DNA of 64,000 nt from Petrosia ficiformis (lineage: Eukaryota; Porifera; Demospongiae; Haplosclerida; Petrosiidae): positions 12,853,309 through 12,917,308 of the forward strand of contig OX345636.1 in NCBI GenBank assembly GCA_947044365.1, read 5' to 3'. Below, piece by piece: positions 36,667 to 48,500 of the stretch. Positions within the stretch are counted from its first letter, which is position 1; every line of letters begins with the position of its first letter. A program made the translations under genes and the position numbers. The notes below the pieces were generated by a model. The model saw only the letters and a list, made by a program, of their open reading frames with translations. It was not told the DNA's origin and searched no databases.

Positions 36667-37810
36667 CGTGATTGGTGGCAGAGGTTTCTGAAACGCTGGC
36701 CACGTCTCAGTGAGAGAAAGCCACAACACCTTTCAAAAAAGAGGGCCCAAGCAGGTAATGGTGATATCATTAATGCTTGGTTTGACAAATTGGATGAGGT
36801 GTTCTCAAGTGCTGGTCTTGATCCACACAACCCTTCTGTTGCATCTCGCCTTTGGAACTGTGATGAGACAGCCTTTTGTACCTCACCTGCTGCCATCAAG
36901 TTGCTTGCTCAAAGAGGAAGCAGGACAGTTCATGAAATAGGGGGCGACTCTGGACATCAATACATCACAGTACTCTGTGGGGGTTGTGCATCAGGAGAGA
37001 GGCTTCCTCCTTTTATCCTGTACAAAGGGAAGAATATATACAAAAGGTGGATAGAGGGTGGTCCTGCAGGAACTTTGTATGGGGTAACAGATTCAGGATG
37101 GATGGATGCTCCTAACTACCTTTCCTGGTTTACAAAACTGTTTCTTCCAGCAGTAGCTCACCTTACTAAAACAGCACCAGTTTTTCTCATCCAGGATGGC
37201 CATCACTCCCACATAAGTTTGGAGCTAATCAGAAGAGCCCGTGACAACAACATTGTGATTCTGTGTCTTCCTCCAAACACCACTCACCTCCTTCAGCCAT
37301 TTGACATAGCCGTCTTTGCACCAATCAAGAAGGAATGGAAGAAGATTCTCAAGCAATATAAGCTTGAAACAAAGGGGCAAAAGGTCAGTAAGGAAGTTTT
37401 CCCAAGTTTACTTAGCAAACTGTGGGATTCCTCTTTGAAGCCAAGCCACTGCAGGGCTGGATTTAGAGGAGCAGGTCTTGTTCCATACTCAAGGGAGCAT
37501 GTTTTGAAGAAGTTACATCCTTCAGCAGCAATGACAGCAGAGAAGACAACCTTTGCATGTTCCAAATGTGGACATGAAATGGCTGCAACTCCTATTGTCA
37601 AGAGTAGAATTGTTTCTTACTTTGCTGGGATTTTGGAAGTCAGGAAAGATGGTCCTCAAGTGGGAGAGAGGAATAACTTGAAGATCAGAGTGGAAGGGGA
37701 GGCCATCACATCTGATGAATTCCAACTCCTCATGGAAGAAAAGATTGCCAGCAAAGAAGCACAGAGGAAACCTGCAAAGAAAGGGAAAAAACAACCCTCT
37801 GATGAGAATG
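36655..37810 (+). pseudogene. pogo/Tigger-like DDE transposase, N-terminally truncated
   Basis: The open frame runs from 36655; the recognisable transposase starts at 36667 (DWWQRFLKRWPRLSERKPQ) and ends at a GTATGT donor after 37810. The first Asp is in NCDETAF (about 36857), the second in FLIQDGHHSH (about 37195), and the third in PPNTTHLLQPFD (about 37305), the D-D-D pattern of the DDE_1/Tigger-pogo family. A basic Lys-rich tail (QRKPAKKGKKQ) follows. The N-terminal CENP-B-type helix-turn-helix region is missing because a 501-bp repeat abuts the break. The enzyme catalyses cut-and-paste of TA-flanked elements when complete. Either this copy is truncated or the assembly is wrong here. Confidence 0.85.
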
Positions 37811-37876
37811 GTATGTTACAAATGTTATTTAATGTATATAATTATACGTAGAAACTTCTTTTATAATATACTGTAG

Positions 37877-38094
37877 CCAATGAAACAGGCAGTGAAACAG
37901 TAGTAGTAGATGAAATAGCAATAGTGAATGAAGATATATGTCAGGAATGTGGGGCCAACTACGATGAGGATGATTATCCAGAGGCCTGGATAGGCTGTGA
38001 TAATGAGGAATGTGGACGCTGGTACCATTATTGGTGTGCTGGGTTTAAAAGAAAACCAACTTTACGAAAGAAATTTACATGTAATTATTGCTAG
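37877..38094 (+). CDS. PHD-finger terminal exon of the pogo-like transposase
   Basis: The acceptor ATACTGTAG and the phase-1 junction (G plus CC) continue the transposase frame. The exon encodes a C4HC3 zinc finger: CQECG, a C-x4-C (GCDNEEC), WYHYWC and a final C-x2-C before TAG at 38092-38094. PHD fingers bind histone H3 tails, so this could steer insertion to chromatin states. PHD fingers are an occasional but not universal C-terminal addition to pogo-type transposases. Confidence 0.85.
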
Positions 38095-38548
38095 ATATAT
38101 ACTCATATCATCAGTTTATATTTATAGCCGTGCATAAACAACCATTATACAGTTATCTTTTTTACATCACTATTCTGTTTACTTTGTGATTTTACTTTAT
38201 CACCAATTCATTTAAATCCAAATATCTCAGCAAATCATTTTATATTAGTCAAATAAACTCACAATCCTGATTCCAGTTAATCATAGCAAGTTCCACTTTC
38301 ATCCAGGAGCACTTTATCACACGTGTCCGGAAACCACCCCCACTCATATTTTGTACCTATGACTGAACTATGCGAGATTCTCCAACAATTGCTGGATCAT
38401 TCTCCTCCATATTTTTTGTATGGAAAGCTGAATACCTTAGGTAACATACTGTGTAGTTTTTATTGCTTAACGCTGTGATTATCCGAAGGTGGCAAGAGAA
38501 TTATACCAGAAACAGGAAGTTCGTCCGGAAACCCCCTCGCTTACCTTA

Positions 38549-39199
38549 CCGAGCTAGAGCGCCAGCCCCACCCGCGGTAGTTTGATCAGCTTGTACAATG
38601 AATTTCGGTAGGCGGGGTTTACAATGAAGTGTGACTAACCTAAATCGGAAATCGGACAGAAGAGACAGGAAAGAGTGGACTAAAGAATCTTTCAATTTTC
38701 AAGACTAATTTGCCTGGTACTATACTATCTATTAGGGGTAAGTTTGAGTTGAACATAAATTTCATAGGCATAGGAAGATGTTTTATATGGGGGGTACACC
38801 AATAGCAATAATAACTACTAGCGTGTACCAAACTACTGTCCTCACCATAATTTAAGGGGGGGGGGGGGGGGGGGCACCAGCCCCTGAAGCACCCACCCTG
38901 TTCCTACGCCACTTAATTATTTGTATAGCGGTATCATCTACTGTGTAAAGAAATATAATATAATTATAAAAATAATTATAATTATACAATTTTCAAACTG
39001 TTATCATAATTATATATACAACCTGTGTTCGGTGGGATCTGAGAGCCTCTCCACCTTCCTATTTTCTACCCAGATTCTACATGCATCTTGTAGTTTCATC
39101 ACCAATCCTGTTGTAAGATTTTAAAAATTTGTAATATTAATATTACATTGTAAATATAAAGAACAGATTTCAATGCATTTTTAGTCCACTGCCTATATC
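38549..39199. other. Noncoding stretch
   Basis: It holds a run of 19 G (38856-38874) followed by CACCAGCCCC, and no gene. Confidence 0.6.
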
Positions 39200-40400
39200 A
39201 CTGGAAAAAGAGTCTTGTTATTACAAATCAGTTGCAGTTGGTATTTGCAACTTTTGTTATGCTCTTGTTCACAATGACTAAGTAAATTAATAGTAGAGGA
39301 TGACTGATGTGATATCCAACAGCTTTGAAAACGGGATTCTAAAGTATTCACAGTTAAAAACATGTCAATGCATTCTCCCACCATAAGATCAGAACTGATA
39401 ACAGTTAATTGGCTATTGAATATGCACAAACCAGCTTACAGCACTTCACATCAGTAGTTAAAGAGATATTATGTAGCCAAGTAAAATAGTTTTTAAAAAA
39501 AAGAAATTTCTTTCTGTACATTGAACCTATATATGAGAGCAACTCTTAAAGTACATGTGCTACATATGTATACATTCTACTATTGCTATTTTTCAACTGT
39601 TATATATAAACAATGCAAAAACTTACTTAGGGATACAAATTTGGCATACCTATGGGTGCAAACCCCCTATTTCTACCACTTGTAATGACAAATTCTTCTA
39701 TGACACTATAGTTTGCTCAGCCTCACCATGATCATCCACCAATATTTGCTTAGGTCAGAAGCTGCACACCATGCACACTGTAAGTAAAACATGGATTGAT
39801 TAAATTAGTTAAAAACAAGTAATCTGTTTTCACATTGTACATATGGGAGGAACTCTGGAAATGCATGTACGTGCACATTCTATTTTTATTACTAATGCTA
39901 TTTCCAAACTTAATAAATGTCATACAATCAATAATTTACTTATCAGTCCAAATTGTACATAGGGTACAAATTCCCCATTACAACCAGTTTGATTTCGTGG
40001 TGTCAAATTCTTCGAGGTGCCACATACCATATGACACCAGCTTGCTCAGAAAGCCACAAACCATGAAGAATACTACATTGCATTAAAAAAATGAATTGGT
40101 TCTTTAACCCATTACTTCGATACATATGAACTGGATCTTGTATACCATACTTCATTCTTATCACCGAAGTGAAGTGCTGCAGTCCACATAGTGGATGTTC
40201 TGTTATATAAATTTATATTTTCTTATATAAATATATAGTGGGAGAAGTACTGAAATGTAAACTGTGAATTGTGATTAATTTACTTGTTATTGCAGTGAAC
40301 AACAGCATTCCAATACCAAACATTAAGCTGGCCTACTTTTCAACACCTCAATGTAGATTGGTTCTTTAACTATTGAGGTAACCAATTGTTTGATTGATAT
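39200..40400. mobile_element. Long-TIR element family B, copy 1
   Basis: The segments at 39230-39480, 39800-40080 and 40150-40400 match 42310-42560, 43030-43330 and 43360-43545 in order. The left and right parts are inverted relative to one another (motifs around GTTCACAATG and CATTCCAATACC), so this is an inverted-repeat element about 1.2 kb long. It has no coding potential and the exact termini are unclear. Confidence 0.6.
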
Positions 40401-41284
40401 ATGTTTTTTCAATATAATATTATACTGTATAGCTTATGTCAAAAGATATAGAGCATCACAACAAAGGGAAAAAAATGATGCATCTTTACCTGTAGTTTTT
40501 TGTGAAACTACTTTGTTAATTATACTTCTGGAAATCCTAAAATTGAAAATATCAAATGACATGGTATTGTCATGCTGCTTGTGTTATTGCATTTGCAATG
40601 TATAGCCTTCATTTATAATTCAACTTCTCATATGCTAAGAAAGAAGAAATGAATTCATTCCAGTGTATTTATTTATTAATATCATAAATTTGGGTTGCTT
40701 CTGTTACATTTCCAACTTATAGTATGCGTTACTTTAAAAGTTGTAACGTTGCGTTTATATTTTTATTCCAAGCATATATAATGAATGACTGTTAAGCTTA
40801 TTACCTTACATGCACAAACCGGAAGCAGGTTAAAGCAACACAAGATGGGTGAACTCAAAGCACTAATTGATTATATGCAGTGATATCTATTATTGACAGT
40901 ATAGATATGAAACATAACAAACCCTTGAAGGCCAACCTAGTGGTGAAATGTAACCCTGAGTAGTAAATATGTTCATTATATGAAAATTGGTACACTGCTT
41001 CACCTAGCTATACATTAGTGGTAACTGTATGTATACCACATGAATATTAGTATTGTTAACCTCTTTTATCTATATTCATCTATAATGTATTTCTAAAAGA
41101 GTTGGAACTGTAACCAGTACCAGTATTTCTGAGAGCTGGGCCATGGCCAACACCAAATATTCGATGAGAGGTGGACCAGCACCACTAATCTTGTGCATAT
41201 TATTCACTGTATTTATATATATTCGGTATTGCGTTTCGCAGTTAGGTGGGGTTGTGTTTCCAGCATCTCTAGTTTGTGTATAGT
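40401..41284. other. Noncoding stretch
   Basis: No gene or clear repeat was recognised. Confidence 0.5.
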
Positions 41285-41292
41285 ATAATAAT

Positions 41293-41590
41293 TAGGGCTG
41301 GGAATCGGCTGAGATTCTGAAATCGATTATCACTAACTCCAAGTCTATTGATAATCGATTAAAATCACCGGAAGTAATTAGGCCAATTAAGTCAATTAAT
41401 ACAGGAAACTCCTCCCATTTGATGATCAAAAAGGCTTCCTATCACTTCCATATTGTACATTATTTGCCGTCACATGCTGGAAAAGTATGTCGTTTGGAAT
41501 AATTAGCATAATCGATATCACAGACTTATAATCAATAATCAGAAGAATTTTCAATATCGATTGTTTAATCGATTAATCGTCCCAGCCCTA
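41293..41590. mobile_element. hAT-type MITE with 8-bp TSD
   Basis: TAGGGCTGGGAATCG at the left and CGTCCCAGCCCTA at the right are inverted. It is flanked by ATAATAAT on both sides (41285-41292 and 41591-41598). The interior is rich in ATCGATTA motifs. A 298-bp element with an 8-bp duplication fits hAT. Confidence 0.85.
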
Positions 41591-41829
41591 ATAATAATGC
41601 AGTAGTATAGCTGTTACTGTAAATAAATACTTTTGGATTAATATAATCAATTTGACTTGAGCTCATCTTTTGTTGCTGTTTTATGCATGCACTGTTGCAT
41701 CTTTATAATGAACGTTATAAAAATAGATTACAGTCAGTTGTAGTTTTGTTAGCAAAAATTATCCATACTGCAACTGATTTGTTGAATTGACCTATCCTGA
41801 AATTTTTACAGACTACAAAGGTTTAAATT

Positions 41830-42160
41830 GTAATATATATATATATATATATGTATTCTTGTGTCACATGTGTATATGCATTATATTCATAGTTAAGGAA
41901 GTTATGTCATTACAAGGGTCTCGGTCAATTAAAGGGTGTGGTGTGTAATAGAACGTGCACTTGAGATCTACAGACAAGTAACAAGAAAGCTGCTTGTAGC
42001 TTACATGCAAATTGGAGCGAATAGCTGTTCTGGCTGAAGTGTATTCTAAGTAGACTGGATAATAGGCTGTTGTGTTTCCAGGCTTAAGAAAGTCATCCGA
42101 GATTATTGAATGACGACTCCACAAAGCAATCACAGGGACATCTTTTCTCAATATTAGTAG
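41830..42160 (+). mobile_element. MITE family A, further copy
   Basis: It is in the same orientation as 655-1075, from GTGTCACATGTG through AGTTAAGGAAGTTATGTCATT to CAAAGCAATCACAGGGACATC. It lacks the outer left terminus. Confidence 0.65.
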
Positions 42161-42289
42161 CTATATATATATTGAGGTCACTGAAAAAAAAGTGTTTAGT
42201 TATTTCAACAAATCAGGTTTTACTGTCTTTTACCTTATTTGCTTGTCAATATTAATTTAGTAATTGATAAGCTGTTTCACACCATAACT

Positions 42290-42903
42290 GGTGTATTGAG
42301 GTGTTGAAGGGTAAGCCAGTTTATATTTGTAACTTTTTGTGTTGGAATGTGTTGTTGTTCACAATGTAAATTGATAGTGGAGGATGACTGAAATGATACC
42401 CAACAGCTTTGAAAACAGAATTTCAAAGTAATCACAGTTTACATGACAGTACTTTATCTCACTGTAAATTTACTTAAGAAACTACTGAACATGCACAAAA
42501 CAGCCTACAGCACTTCACATCAGGATTGGTAGTTAAGAAGATATGTAGCCAGGGTAAATAGATTTTTAGAAATAGATATATAGAGAAAACCATATCCCTA
42601 AGATTGCTTTGTTTGTGTCCAGCATTCCGTAATGATGTCATGCCTGAAACACAACAGCCTATTGTAATTATTTGATTATTCCACTCTCCTTACATTTTAA
42701 AGGATCTTATAGAACTTTAGGAATATGTTTCAGGCCTAGGTGGAATAGGCCAGTTTCTATGTAAGCTACGAGCAGCTAGGTGGTCTATAGTAAAGTATTG
42801 AGCTCGATAGTGCATTCTGTTACGCACCATGCCCATTAATTGACCAAGCCCCAGGAATGACAACTTCCCTATACCTATACAATGCCATACTCGCGTAAGC
42901 TAC

Positions 42904-42959
<56 letters not shown>

Positions 42960-43545
42960 TATATAATATATATATAATATATATAATATGTAGTTCAAAC
43001 CCGTGGGAAAGCAATCATAGGGATGGCCCTATGGACCATAATAAGTAATCTGTTTTTACATTGTACCTATGGGAGTAACTCTGGAAGTACAAGTGCCTGT
43101 ACTAAACATGTACAGGCATTTTGTTTTTATTACAATTTGTAATGCAATTAAGAATTATACCTATGAGTACAAATTTTACTTAGTGGTACAAATCCCATAT
43201 TACAACAACCAATTTTATTTGGTGGTGCCAAATTCTTCAAGGTGCCACATACCTTATGACACCAGCTTAATTGCTCTGGCTCACCATGATCATCCACCAT
43301 TGTTTGCTTATCAGAAAGCCACTTACCATGCAGAATACTACACCATATATAAAACCTTCTGCTGATGTAAAGTGCTGCAGTCCACTTTCTGTTCTTATGT
43401 AAATTTATAGTGGGGGATGTACTGACATGTAAACTGTGAACCATGATTAATTTACTTGTCATTGAACAACAACATTCCAATACCAAACATTAAGCTGATA
43501 TACTCTTTAATACATCAATTGTTGAAATAACCAAACTGTTTTTGC
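42290..43545. mobile_element. Long-TIR element family B, copy 2, with nested MITE-A
   Basis: This is homologous to 39200-40400. Its interior is interrupted at 42575-43040 by an inverted MITE-A copy that ends GGGAAAGCAATCATAGGGAT next to ATGGCCCTATGGACC and includes a (TA)n run (42905-42990). This shows that MITE-A was active after family B settled. Confidence 0.6.
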
Positions 43546-43786
43546 ATGGAAAGTAAATTATGTAACTCCATATTGTGTGTTTTAGCTACAGTAAATGTAA
43601 TCTTGCAGTATTAAGTGCTTTCTCTCTATAATTCTATATACAATGTATGTCAGAAATAAGTATAATGACCTTCAGTTTATTAGGCTTTAACAAACGTGAT
43701 ACAAATGTACTAAAAATAAAATATAATAGTAATGTTATGCTTATATTATAATCCAGGCAGCCAGTCAATTAAATTAAATTAATTAA

Positions 43787-44233
43787 CCCTTAGAGGACTG
43801 ATGTCACACATCGGGGACATGTGACCCCTATGCACTTGAGAGTGCATTCCTAACATAGAGCATGGGGGGGGTGGTGGAATTTTAAACCACCACCCTGTCG
43901 TTAATGGAGGTTCAAATGGAGTACAGTCCATGCAACTTGGGGTTTCGGTGACCCCGCCTACACAATCTGGTGGATAGCTGAGAAATTTTTTTTCCTCTCG
44001 TGGGGTTATTTTGTTGGCCCCAGTTGCTGTCAAAAGAGGAAGAACACTGCATTTGAAATATTCCTACAAAGCACTTGGGAACGTTTGAGTCCTGGTATAA
44101 GCAAGTTAGTAGAAGTAGTACTCCATGTCAGAAAAGGAACCAAGTATGGGGTACAGAAAGTGAATGGTGGCCAAGATATCTGCAGCAGACATGACACGTT
44201 GGAAGTGTAAAAACCTGCTGAGTCCTCTAAGGG
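43787..44233. mobile_element. piggyBac-like MITE
   Basis: It starts CCCTTAGAGGACT right after TTAA (43783-43786) and ends AGTCCTCTAAGGG followed by ATAA, a TTAA with one change. CCC...GGG termini with TTAA duplication are diagnostic of piggyBac. It is 447 bp; a minus-strand ORF (43779-44033) may be chance. Confidence 0.75.
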
Positions 44234-44519
44234 ATAACTTATTAAGAAATTATATCTTAGCAATTGGAAGAAGACCATTAAATAGTGTGCTTTCAAATAA
44301 AGCGAGTCCTGGCATTAATTAAGTTCCACACTGTATAAACTCCTTAAAACTAAAGTATAAACCGCTTAAACTAAAGCCCAACATATGTATATACCTGAAC
44401 TGTACAGAGAATTGATCATCCAACAAATATAGCACTCTATGCATCACACTGTATTTACATAATGACCTGGCCACTTTAGCAATATAATTACAATTGTTTT
44501 TATATAACAGAAATTCAAA

Positions 44520-44766
44520 ATGATCGATCTTACACAATGGAGAGTTTGTATTGGAATGTGGTTTTGCCGTCTGAAACCTTGCAAGAGGAGAAGCCGATGT
44601 TGTATTCAACACACTCAACTACTGTGGACCAAAAACTGTCTTTGTGAAACTAATACACTTCACTTATATGTAAGCCATACTAGTATATTGTTATACACAC
44701 TCACTGTGTGTATATTTCTACATCTCATGCTTTCTGGTGATGTGGAGAAAAACCCAGGACCTGTAG
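44520..44766 (+). CDS. NLR gene 2, 2A-like signal exon
   Basis: The exon ends in LMLSGDVEKNPGPV plus one base, with donor GTTAGT (phase 1). GDVEKNPGP is a full match to the 2A consensus D-V/I-E-x-N-P-G-P, at which the ribosome skips the Gly-Pro bond. It is immediately preceded by a hydrophobic stretch (SILLYTLTVCIFLHLML, near 44691-44741), so an uncleaved product would start with a signal-like segment. 2A-like sequences of this kind are reported at the N-termini of sponge and sea urchin NLR proteins, where they can act as a secretory signal when skipping fails. The start is uncertain: ATG 44520 or 44556, or an upstream exon. The next exon (44868) follows a 101-nt intron in matching phase. Confidence 0.75.
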
Positions 44767-44867
44767 GTTAGTGATTGTTAAGCACACACAAACACAATGC
44801 AAAGTATAATTAGAATTATAATTACGTAGTTATTATTAATTTTATTTCTAATTATATTGCATTGCAG

Positions 44868-45146
44868 ATATATTTACTCCCCACAAAGCAGCAGCAGTAC
44901 TTTGTGAATGTGGGTTTAATTTTAAGAGCAAGTGGAGTTTGTTAACAACTATCTTGAACATTCCACTGGAGAAAAGAGAGAAGATGAAAGCTATAATAGA
45001 GGATGATGAAGAATATGAATATGCATTAGAAATAGCAATGGAATGGTGGATTAGAAACAAGCCAGAAGCATCATGGACAGAGTTAATATCAGCAGTATAC
45101 AGGTGTGAAGAGAATAATGCTGCAGGGGAAATGAGGAAAACATTTG
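44868..45146 (+). CDS. NLR gene 2, first DEATH-fold exon
   Basis: The acceptor is ATTGCAG and the donor GTAAGTATG; phase 1 at both ends, 279 nt, 93 codons. It encodes a death-fold domain: WSLLTTILNIPLEKREKM, an acidic loop, ALEIAMEWWIRNKPEASWTE, then LISAVYRCEENNAAGEM. After 2A skipping the mature protein would start at Pro just before this domain. It has no counterpart in gene 1 within the window. Confidence 0.75.
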
Positions 45147-45444
45147 GTAAGTATGTTTTGTATCTTTGGTGTAAGAGCAAATGTTCGACCTTTGGTTTCT
45201 TTGTTGTTTGGAACACATTCCAAGCTATTGATTCCAATCTTACGCATTCAAATCTTGTACATCTATCAGTGGCTATCTATAGGGGTCAATGTATAATATA
45301 AAATTTATATAATACTTGTGTCAAATGTGTATCGTATATGTAGTTAAGAAAGTTACTTCATTGGGTATGGTGCATAATGAACGTGCACTGAAATTTATAA
45401 ACCTACACGATATGTACCAGCTTGACAAAATAAGATACATTTAC

Positions 45445-45578
45445 TGTAGTAATGAATATGTTTATGTTCTGAGCATGCTCAGTAGCATGCTGTGTATCTG
45501 TATATCCTTTATTGTTATAATAGTCTTCTCTTTGTGTTATCCACATTAATCTGGGTGAAAGTTCGTAAAGTCATCACA
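45445..45578 (+). repeat. 5' LTR of the young Ty3/gypsy element
   Basis: It begins TGTAGTAATG and ends CATCACA, 134 bp. An internal palindrome, GAGCATGCTC, lies near 45471-45480. It would drive transcription; no TATA box was verified. Confidence 0.95.
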
Positions 45579-45591
45579 TTGGCGACGAAGG
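45579..45591 (+). promoter_or_regulatory. Primer-binding site
   Basis: TTGGCGACGAAGG follows the 5' LTR directly, at the position where the tRNA primer anneals. The old element at 53559-58336 has the related TTGGCGACAAGAG at its own 5' LTR edge, so both belong to one primer lineage. The tRNA was not identified. Confidence 0.7.
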
Positions 45592-48500
45592 ATGGCATTC
45601 AAAGGAGCATATGGGCATATACAGGAGTTTGATCCTGCTGTCGATTCGTTTTCGCTCTATATTGAAAGAGTAGAGTTGTTTTTTCTGGCTAATGAAGTAC
45701 CAGAGAATAAAAAGGTGCCTGTCTTTCTGAGCATAATAGGTAAAAAGACCTATTCCTTAGTAAGGGACCTAATGATGCCTGATGTTCCTAGTGAAAAGAA
45801 CCTAAGAGATATTATAGCCGTGTTAAAGAAACATTTTCACCCCACACCCTCGGTGATTGCCGAAAGGTTCCAATTTCACAAGCGGGATCAGAGAGAAGGA
45901 GAAACGGTGGCAGAGTTCGTGGCTGAACTGAAACGATTATCTACCCATTGCAAGTTTGAGAACTATTTGGATGACGCCCTCAGAGATTGTTTTGTCTGCG
46001 GGTTGAGGAAAGAGCCCATGCAGAAAAGACTACTAGCAGAAACTGACCTGACATTTGCAAAGGCAGTCGAAATAGCCCAAGGTATTGAATCTGTGGACAA
46101 ACAAGCTTTAGCAATGAAGAATGACACTGTCGGCCAGAGTAATGAAGTTAATAAAGTATGTCAGAGTATCTCTTGTTATAGGTGTGGCAAATCAAACCAC
46201 ACAGCTAATTTCTGTAAGTATAAAGATATGGAATGCCATAATTGTGGTAAACGAGGACATCTTAAGTCTGTTTGTAGGAGTAAGAAAACGTTTCAAGATA
46301 ACAGACCTAGTAATCGACATTTTAAACTCTCATCGTCACGATCCTCCAGTAATTCCAAAATGGCACACAAATATGGGAAAACAAAATATTTAGAAACAGC
46401 ACAGGAAGTACCTGAAGAAATACCAGATTCTAAAGATGTAGCACTGTTCACGATTTCCAGAGAAAGTAATAAACCAATTCGTGTATCTGTCACTATTGGT
46501 GGTGAAGTGTTACCAATGGAAGTTGACACTGGAGCTGCTGTCTCATTAATCTCAGAGGTTGAGTATCAAGATAAATTTTCGAAGTACCAGTTGCATAAAT
46601 CTAATGTAAAACTTAAAACCTATACCTCTGAAAGTATGATAGTAGTTGGGGAGTTTAATGCCCAGGTCACATATGAAGACCAGAAGGATACACTAACCTT
46701 AGTAGTAGTTAAAGGTGATGGGCCAGCCTTAATGGGAAGAAATTGGCTTACTTGTTTGAAATTAATTTGGCATAAGGTATTCCATACCTCACTCGTTACA
46801 GATCCCGTTGAAACTTTAATTAAGAAGTATGGTGATGTTTTTAGTAGTAAACTCGGAACAATGACCCAGTATAAAGCAAAGTTAAAACTTAAAGAAGGAG
46901 CTAAACCAAAGTTCTGGAGGCCTCGTACAGTTCCTTTTGCTCTTAAACCAGGTATTGAAAAAGAACTTGATAAACTTCAATCTGCAGGGATAATAGAACC
47001 TGTCATTTATAGTGAGTGGGCAGCCCCGATTGTCCCAGTTCCAAAAAAAGATGGTGGAATTCGTGTATGCGGAGACTACAAAGTGACCTTGAATCCCCTG
47101 CTCGAAATTGACCAATATCCACTACCCAAGCCAGAGGAGTTATTTACACCAGTCACTGGTGGAAAAAAATTTACCAAATTGGATTTATCCCAGGCATACC
47201 AGCAAATGTTATTGGATGACGACTCTAAAGATTTAGTTACTATAAATACACATCGTGGGCTTTACAGATATACCAGACTTCCGTTTGGGATTGCCTCAGC
47301 ACCTGCTGTTTTTCAACGGACAATGGACATTATATTGCAAGGCATTCCTCGAACCATTTGTTACATTGACGACATATTAGTAACAGGAGCAACCGATCAA
47401 GAACACATATCAAATCTCGGAGAAGTCCTAAGGAGACTAAAGTATCACGGTATAACACTCAAAAAGGAGAAGTGTAAGTTTATGTGTGATAGCGTTGAAT
47501 ATTTAGGTCATGTGATTGATGCTCAGGGGTTACATGTTAAACAAGATAAAGTAGATGCTATTGTTAATGCCCCCAAGCCCAGTAATGTAACTGAATTGAG
47601 AGCCTACCTTGGCTTAATTAATTATTATGGTAAATTTATACCAAATCTTGCCTCTATATTACAACCTCTTAATAATCTTTTGAAGCACTCATCAAAATGG
47701 GAGTGGTCACTAGCCTGTGATGAAGCTGTAGACTTAGCTAGAGAAAAATTAATATCATCTCAAGTATTAACACATTATGATCCTTCACTACCAATTCAAC
47801 TAGCAACTGACGCCTCTCAATATGGACTAGGAGCAGTCCTTTCTCATCGTTATAGTGATGGTAGTGAAAAACCCATAGCCTTCGCCTCTAGGTCATTGTC
47901 AAATGCTGAAAAAAACTACTCACAAATAGAGAAAGAAGGACTATCCATTATATTTGGCATTAAAAAGTTTAATCAGTACCTTATTGGTAGGGAATTTACC
48001 TTAATAACCGACCACAAACCTCTAACATACATATTTGGCCCAAAGTCTGGCATTCCTTCCCTTACTGCTGCTAGGTTGCAGAGGTGGGCATTACTACCGT
48101 CAGCATATCATTATAAAATTGTCTTTAGGTCAACTAAAGCACACAGTAATGCTGATGCCTTGTCTAGGTTACCCCTAAAATTAGTACACGACGAATCAAC
48201 CTGTTCAGAGGGAGCTTCAACAATTTTTAATATGTGTCAAATTGACACTGTACCAGTTACCTTTTCCCAATTGCAATCAGCTAGTCGTAATGATATTCTT
48301 ATCAGCAAAGTTCTAAATTATGTTATAAATGGATGGCCTAAAGAAGTGCCAATAGAATTGAAGCCGTATTATAATAGATGTAACGAGTTAACAATACAGT
48401 CTAATTGTCTTATGTGGGGAATAAGAGTAGTTGTACCTCAAAAGTTTAGGAGGAAGGTCCTAGATGAATTACACACTAGTCATTTTGGCATTACCAAGAT

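Larger units (their letters stand above)
30400..38546. mobile_element. pogo-like transposon carrying a satellite array
   Basis: The ends AGGTAAGCGGGGGTGTTTCC and the inverse near CGCTTACCT (38538-38546) form an imperfect TIR of about 24 bp. TA lies on both sides (30398-30399, 38547-38548), as expected for Tc1/mariner-pogo. A subterminal GTCCGGAAACC motif repeats near 38330 and 38523. The interior holds upstream exons, two satellite blocks, a 200-N gap, a DDE transposase and a PHD exon. At 8.1 kb it is far longer than a typical pogo element; the excess is the satellite and the internal duplications, some of which may be assembly error. Confidence 0.7.
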
